Below, piece by piece: positions 59,880-64,000 of a stretch of DNA of 64,000 bases. Source of the DNA: JAGNLV01 sp964612145 (lineage in GTDB: Bacteria; Zixibacteria; MSB-5A5; GN15; FEB-12); NCBI GenBank assembly GCA_964612145.1, contig CAZTBP010000014.1, forward strand, positions 42,292-106,291, written 5' to 3'. A program made the position numbers and the translations under genes. Under the pieces are notes generated by a model, which saw only the letters and a program-made list of their open reading frames with translations, did not search any database and had not been told where the DNA came from. How positions within the stretch are numbered: the stretch's first letter is position 1; each line of letters begins with the position of its first letter.

Positions 59880-60956
59880 ATGGCCGGCAGGCGAATAGTA
59901 GTATTCGGATGGAGCCAGTCGGTACATATCCAGCGCTGGGTTGCAGGGTTGACTGAGCGGGGGTACGAAATCAAGCTGGTGTCGCTGGGCGGGCCGAAAC
60001 TGACATCATGCGAGACGGTGGTGCTGGAGCGGGCCGGTCGCTGGTCGTACGTAACGCAGTCGTCGCGTGCGGTAGAAGAAGCGAAAGCATTTAAGCCGGA
60101 TCTGGTGCATGCGCACTATGCGACAGGTTTCGGACTGTGGATGGCGCGGGCGCGGATTAAACCGTGCATCTTGTCCGTGTGGGGGGCAGATGTTGTCGAT
60201 TTTCCGAAACGACGATTCGGGGAACCGCTGGTGCGTGCGGTTCTCAAACGCGCGACACATATCACGGCTACGAGCCAGTTTCTGCGACATGCGGTAGGGG
60301 AACTGCTACCGGAGCTCCGGCGGCGCGTGACAGTGATTCCTTTTGGGGTCAAAGTCCCCAGGCAGGTGTCACCCGAACCAGCCCCGCCGCCGGTGAGGCT
60401 GTGCTATATCAAGAGTCATCGTCCGAAGTATGGCCCGCATGTGTTGCTCAAGGCGATGTTGAAAGTGCGAGAGGCGGTTCCCGATGTGCGGTTGTCGATG
60501 GCCGGCGAGGGGGAGATGACGGCGGAGTTGGCATGGATGGCGACCGACCTGGGATTGGATGATATTGTCGAGTGGGTGGGAATGGTGCCGAACGAACAGA
60601 TGTATGATTTCCTGCAGAAGCACCATATAATGGTGATGCCGTCGGTGATGCCGTCGGAGTCGTTTGGGGTGGCGGTGCTGGAGGCCTCGGCTTGCGGACG
60701 GCCGGTGGTGGCGTCGTGGGTCGGCGGTGTGCCGGAAGTGGTGCGACGGGGCGAGACGGGTCTGCTGGTGCCGCCGCGCGAGGCAGGCGCTCTGGCCGAT
60801 GCGGTTGTGAAGCTGTGCCGGGACGGGCAACTGCGGCGGCGGCTGGGTGAGGGGGGACGGACCTTTGTGAAAAATAACTATACGTGGGATCGGTCGCTGG
60901 ATGCGATGGCTGAACTCTATGACAGGTTGATATATGAGCAGGGCAAAAAGAACTAA
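59880..60956 (+). CDS. Family 4 (GT-B) glycosyltransferase
   Basis: 358 residues; ATG 59880 follows the flippase stop directly. The N-terminal half shows IQRWVAGLTERGYEIKLVSL and FKPDLVHAHYATGFGLWMAR (donor/acceptor cleft); the C-terminal half has the GT4 EX7E motif in SESFGVAVLEASACGRPVVA and GGVPEVVRRGETGLLVPP. It transfers an activated sugar to a lipid-linked acceptor at the cytoplasmic side of the membrane. No membrane helix. It overlaps the following aminotransferase by 23 bases. Confidence 0.93.
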   Translation: MAGRRIVVFGWSQSVHIQRWVAGLTERGYEIKLVSLGGPKLTSCETVVLERAGRWSYVTQSSRAVEEAKAFKPDLVHAHYATGFGLWMARARIKPCILSVWGADVVDFPKRRFGEPLVRAVLKRATHITATSQFLRHAVGELLPELRRRVTVIPFGVKVPRQVSPEPAPPPVRLCYIKSHRPKYGPHVLLKAMLKVREAVPDVRLSMAGEGEMTAELAWMATDLGLDDIVEWVGMVPNEQMYDFLQKHHIMVMPSVMPSESFGVAVLEASACGRPVVASWVGGVPEVVRRGETGLLVPPREAGALADAVVKLCRDGQLRRRLGEGGRTFVKNNYTWDRSLDAMAELYDRLIYEQGKKN

Positions 60957-62106
60957 GAAGATACCGTTGTTTGACCTGAAGCTCTCGGCGGCGGCGCGGC
61001 GCGAAGCGAACCGCACGCTGGAATCGGGTTGGCTGACGGCGGGCAAGAAGGTGCGGGCGTTTGAGAAAGCGGTGGCGGAGCTGACCGGGGTCGAGCACAC
61101 GGTCGGGCTGGCCAGCGGGACGCAGGCGCTGCATTTGGCGCTGGCCGGGTTTGGCGGGCTGCTGGGGCGGGAGGTGATCACGACGCCGTACACGTTTGTC
61201 GCGACGGTCGAGGCGATCCTTCAGGCGGGCGGACAGCCGGTGTTTGCGGATATCGATCCGGCGACGTTCAACATCGATCCGGACGAGGTCCTCCGCAAGC
61301 ATACCAAGCATACGGCGGCGGTGGTGCCGGTCGATGTAGCGGGACACCCGGCGGAGTATCAGCGGCTCAATGAGATCTGCGAGGCGAAGGGGCTGCTGCT
61401 GGTGTCGGATGCGGCGCACGCGATCGGGGCGATGTACAAGCGCAAGTCGGTGGCGCAGTGGTGCGATGCGGCGGTGTATTCGTTTTACTCGACCAAGAAC
61501 CTTACCTGCGGCGAGGGCGGGATGCTGGTCACGCCGCACGAGGTGCTGGCGGAGCGGGTGCGGCTGATCTCGCGGCACGGGCTGGACAGCTCGACGTATG
61601 AGCGGAGGCGGGGGAACCAGTGGGAGTACGATGTGGTCGAGTTCGGGTACAAGGCGAATATGTCCGAGCTTCACGCCGCGATCGGGCTGGGGGAGATGAA
61701 GCGGTTTGGGGCGAACCAGCAGGCGCGGGCGCAGCGGGTGGGGCGGTATATGCGTAACCTGAAGGGGTTGAGTGAGTTCGTCGATCTGCCGGGGGTGCGG
61801 AAGGGGTGCGGTCACGGGTGGCATTTGTTTATGATCAAGCTGCGGCTGGAGGCGCTGACAATCGACCGGGATCGGTTCATTCGGGAGATGGGCCGTCGCG
61901 GGGTCGAGTGCGGGGTGCATTACAAGCCGATGTTCGAGTTGAGCTGGTACCGTGAGGCGTTCGGGATTGCGGGGCGGTTCTTTCCGAACGCGGCGTATGC
62001 GTGGCAGCGGGCGGTGACGCTGCCGTTGTTTCCGACGCTGCGGCTGTCCGATGTGGACTATGTGTGCGGGGTGGTGGAGGACGTGTGTCGGGAGTTTGGG
62101 GGGTAG
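60934..62106 (+). CDS. DegT/DnrJ/EryC1/StrS-family aminotransferase, second copy
   Basis: 390 residues from ATG 60934, inside the end of the glycosyltransferase. Features: ESGWLTAGKKVRAFEKAVAE, VGLASGTQALHLAL, VSDAAHAIGAMYKRK and the PLP Lys at about residue 188 in VYSFYSTKNLTCGEGGML; the His-rich HGWHLFMIKLRL region precedes the substrate loop. It is only moderately similar to the aminotransferase at 57086 and probably makes a different amino sugar (for example a 4-amino-4,6-dideoxy sugar). It is the last gene of the polysaccharide cluster. GC is visibly higher than in the genes before, with many CGG/GCG codons. Confidence 0.93.
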   Translation: MSRAKRTKKIPLFDLKLSAAARREANRTLESGWLTAGKKVRAFEKAVAELTGVEHTVGLASGTQALHLALAGFGGLLGREVITTPYTFVATVEAILQAGGQPVFADIDPATFNIDPDEVLRKHTKHTAAVVPVDVAGHPAEYQRLNEICEAKGLLLVSDAAHAIGAMYKRKSVAQWCDAAVYSFYSTKNLTCGEGGMLVTPHEVLAERVRLISRHGLDSSTYERRRGNQWEYDVVEFGYKANMSELHAAIGLGEMKRFGANQQARAQRVGRYMRNLKGLSEFVDLPGVRKGCGHGWHLFMIKLRLEALTIDRDRFIREMGRRGVECGVHYKPMFELSWYREAFGIAGRFFPNAAYAWQRAVTLPLFPTLRLSDVDYVCGVVEDVCREFGG

Positions 62107-62132
62107 GGGCTTTCGTTTGGCTTTGTTGGGTA

Positions 62133-62161
62133 GTCATGGTTCGATTCTGCTCCCCTATGAC
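62133..62161. repeat. Short palindromic element (family A)
   Basis: Begins GTCATGGTTCGATTCTGCTC and ends CTATGAC. It is nearest to the copy at 23343-23371. Confidence 0.65.
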
Positions 62162-62210
62162 TCTCATGTGGATCACCACGAGTTGCAGTTGGGTTTGTTT
62201 GGGCATGGCG

Positions 62211-62238
62211 GTCATGGTTCGACTCCGCTCACCATGAC
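62211..62238. repeat. Short palindromic element (family A), best-formed copy
   Basis: Perfect eight-base arms GTCATGGT and ACCATGAC around a twelve-base loop (TCGACTCCGCTC). Confidence 0.75.
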
Positions 62239-62458
62239 TTGCGTGAGGCTCACCATGGCTTGCTGGCGGGGGCAGCATGACGGCCAGTTTGGGTTTGTTT
62301 CGTCTTTTTGGGCGGCACGCACATACGTATCCTGCGCAATAGGTGAGTAGCGTGGTCTGGTTTGGCGGCATTGGGACGCTCCTCAGTTGAGGTTGTGGTT
62401 CACCCAAGGGCGCGGGGGCGGGATCAGCAGCAAAGTGCTGGGATTTTTGCGGGTAGGT

Positions 62459-62474
62459 GTGTCAAAATTGACAC
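62459..62474. promoter_or_regulatory. Operator-like palindrome, copy 1
   Basis: GTGTCAAAATTGACAC is a seven-base inverted repeat with a two-base centre; the identity with copy 2 extends to flanking GGTG and AGTT. Confidence 0.6.
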
Positions 62475-62533
62475 AGTTGTTGGGGTTGTGAAGTCGGAGG
62501 CTGGTGTAAAGTGCTATCGAAATTGCGATGGGT

Positions 62534-62549
62534 GTGTCAAAATTGACAC
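62534..62549. promoter_or_regulatory. Operator-like palindrome, copy 2
   Basis: Identical to copy 1, with centres 75 bases apart (about seven helical turns), 128 bases upstream of the -35 box at 62677. Confidence 0.6.
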
Positions 62550-62676
62550 AGTTTTATGCGGAGTTGGGGACGGAGGTAGGTGGGGTTTGGTGAGGATTTT
62601 GGCAGGGGGATTTTTTATGTGGGGATCCGCAGCGAGCTGGGGGCATCCTGTCTAAACTTAAATGGAAATTCGAGGG

Positions 62677-62705
62677 TTGCGAAAAACGACATTCTTGCCT
62701 ATACT
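62677..62705 (+). promoter_or_regulatory. Promoter of the dockerin-type secreted protein gene
   Basis: TTGCGA (62677-62682), 17-base spacer, TATACT (62700-62705), about 40 bases before GTG 62747, which has GAGGAG seven bases upstream. Confidence 0.6.
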
Positions 62706-62746
62706 ATTACAAATCAGTTAATACGCAGGTCAAGAGGAGTCTCATC

Positions 62747-63979
62747 GTGAAAGCCCACATTTCAAAGCTGATCGTGTTAGCCGTTCTTTTCGCTCTCGGA
62801 GCCGGAATATCGCCGGCATACGCCGGCGTGTGCGGTGACATCAACAATGACGGAAACGGGCCGGATGTATCGGATCTGACCTATCTGGTCGACTACTTGT
62901 TTCGGGGTGGTCCACCGCCACCGCAAATGTATACTGCCGATGTTAATGGTGATGGCAGCGCCATACCTAACGTTGCGGACCTGACTTACCTGGTCGACTA
63001 TATATTCCGGGGTGGTTCGGATTTGGCTTGCCTTATCTCGACGCCCAGCACTACCACCGTCATTCCACCGGATAGTTCGGCTGTAATTCAAGGATATGAC
63101 ACCGCTGCCGGTGTAGTCACCATGGACGAATCGTCATATTACGCACAGCAGATTGCGGTCGGTGACATCCTGATCGGTCAGGATGATGTGGACGCACCGA
63201 ACGGATTTCTACGGAAAGTGACAGCGAAGACAAATCAGGGCGGGTCAGTTGTCGTCGAAACAGGGCCGGCGACGATGATGGAAGCATTCGAAGAAATGGA
63301 TATCGACGAAACGTATTCCTTGAGCCCGGCCGATGTGAAGTCCGTGAAGCTCTACAATGGGGCAACATTCCCGCGAGACAGGTACGGCAAGACATTTGAC
63401 GTTTCACTGAACTGCGTTCTGTATGATTTGGATAATGATCCGGGTACGACAGACGACCAGATACGGCTTGCTGGAAATTATGCTTTTACGGCGGATTTGT
63501 TTGCGAAAATAAAAATAAAGTGGTTTTCCTTAAAGAAATTCGAGACCGGTATTAAAACCAATCAAAATGCCAATCTTGATCTTATCGCAACCATGCAATG
63601 GCAATTCAACGAGGAAGTGGAATTGGATCTGGCAGAATTTCGCCTGGGGGCAATTCCGGTCGGTGGCGTGGTTTGGCTGGTGCCTACTCTTACCGTAGAG
63701 GCTCATATCAAGGGTGACCTGACGGTAACTGTGGAAACCAATATTACGTACACTCAAGAACTCCGCTATGGTTTCGGGTGGGCAGAGGATGCATTTTATA
63801 CTATCAGCGAAGGCACCAAGAACTTCACCTATACCCCACCGCAATTCACAGCTGAATTCAACTTCGAGCCGGGCGCTTCACTCAATGCGTCCTGTCTGCT
63901 CTATGGTGTTGCCGGGCCGTACATGGCCGGAAAAACGGGCTTTAATTTGGTTCATCCGGGAATATCGGGGAGCCTGTAG
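62747..63979 (+). CDS. Secreted protein with N-terminal dockerin-like pair
   Basis: 410 residues from GTG 62747. Signal peptide about 1-26 (LIVLAVLFALGAGISPAYAG). Two dockerin-like calcium loops follow at once: GDINNDGNGPDVSDLTYLVD and ADVNGDGSAIPNVADLTYLV. From about 105 to 410 there is a beta-rich domain (IQGYDTAAGVVTMDESSYYA; GDILIGQD; FAKIKIKWFSLKKFETGIKT) that I cannot assign, though it has the look of a family common in dockerin-bearing proteins of this group. Dockerin repeats normally sit at the C-terminus, so the N-terminal position is notable. The stop at 63977-63979 is close to the window edge, and the protein may end there or be cut short by a frameshift. Confidence 0.75.
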   Translation: MKAHISKLIVLAVLFALGAGISPAYAGVCGDINNDGNGPDVSDLTYLVDYLFRGGPPPPQMYTADVNGDGSAIPNVADLTYLVDYIFRGGSDLACLISTPSTTTVIPPDSSAVIQGYDTAAGVVTMDESSYYAQQIAVGDILIGQDDVDAPNGFLRKVTAKTNQGGSVVVETGPATMMEAFEEMDIDETYSLSPADVKSVKLYNGATFPRDRYGKTFDVSLNCVLYDLDNDPGTTDDQIRLAGNYAFTADLFAKIKIKWFSLKKFETGIKTNQNANLDLIATMQWQFNEEVELDLAEFRLGAIPVGGVVWLVPTLTVEAHIKGDLTVTVETNITYTQELRYGFGWAEDAFYTISEGTKNFTYTPPQFTAEFNFEPGASLNASCLLYGVAGPYMAGKTGFNLVHPGISGSL

Positions 63980-64000
63980 CGACAACGGCAGCACGGTGAT

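Larger units (their letters stand above)
62107..62746. other. Long intergenic region with hairpins and operator-like palindromes
   Basis: 640 bases without a convincing gene. It contains two family A elements (62133-62161, 62211-62238), two identical 16-base palindromes (62459-62474, 62534-62549) and the promoter at 62677-62705. The rest is G-rich and shows no coding pattern. Confidence 0.7.

Noticed and set aside
60448..61920. Reverse-strand frame of about 490 codons
   Set aside because: Arg/His/Pro-rich shadow of the GT4 glycosyltransferase and DegT aminotransferase genes, which have complete family motifs on the forward strand.
62107..62400. Possible small gene in the long intergenic region (an open frame of about 99 codons)
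   Set aside because: It consists mainly of the family A hairpins read as codons and has no ribosome-binding site or protein features.

Overview
Organism. The window reads as a chromosomal segment of an uncultured Gram-negative bacterium of the FCB superphylum; candidate phylum Zixibacteria is my best guess, and this is inference rather than a database result. The grounds are three secreted proteins with a C-terminal type IX (Por) sorting domain (core NPFNP), two secreted proteins with paired dockerin-like repeats of the form DLTYLVDYLFxGG, several lipoproteins, outer-membrane and exopolysaccharide genes (KdsB-like enzyme, Wza-like export protein, Wzz-like protein), moderately high GC and frequent GTG/TTG starts. 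I see no insertion sequence, prophage, CRISPR array or rRNA. One tRNA, Arg(ACG), is present.

Layout. 1-7.3 kb: a sodium:alanine symporter cut by the left edge, a methyltransferase, an FKBP-type prolyl isomerase, a VOC-nitroreductase fusion, a poly-G-interrupted membrane/TPR protein, a YfiH/PgeF-like protein and the tRNA. 7.5-17 kb: a large secreted Cu-binding-repeat/dockerin protein, a PP2C phosphatase, and two type IX-sorted proteins (one of 1632 residues). 17.5-22.8 kb: vanZ-like, then tilS-hpt-ftsH-folE. 22.8-28.1 kb: an accessory block (duplicated lipoprotein modules, a CheY/CheC pair, a large secreted metalloprotease) between folE and folP. 28.2-32.7 kb: folP-cdaA, a broken thioredoxin-fold gene and lepA.

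32.8-38.3 kb holds the most unusual system: a minus-strand operon of a sensor histidine kinase, two tandem CBS-domain proteins, a response-regulator receiver domain fused directly to an SLC13/DASS-type anion transporter, and a stand-alone receiver protein. It looks like a phosphorelay acting on a transporter instead of on a promoter. 38.6-41.4 kb: a secreted conserved protein, ruvX and mltG. 41.4-44.7 kb: a second sensory operon made of a pseudo-histidine kinase, an NtrC-like regulator that has lost its phosphorylation, ATPase and sigma54-contact motifs, and a GAF protein.

44.9-48.3 kb: a DUF6624-like lipoprotein and gatC-kdsB-pyrG. 48.4-62.1 kb: a cell-surface polysaccharide region with three GT-C-like membrane proteins (one split at a 10-G tract), a Wza-like export protein, a Wzz-like protein, a hexapeptide acyltransferase, two DegT-type aminotransferases, a MurJ/Wzx-like flippase and a GT4 glycosyltransferase. 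62.1-64 kb: a 640-base intergenic region with hairpin elements and two identical operator-like palindromes ahead of another dockerin-type secreted protein.

Recurring themes. Two membrane glycosyltransferase-like genes are each interrupted at a run of exactly ten G and would be restored by nine, which suggests phase variation or a systematic homopolymer error. Small palindromic elements recur between genes. Several genes have a -10 box a few bases before the ATG and no Shine-Dalgarno sequence, suggesting leaderless transcripts.
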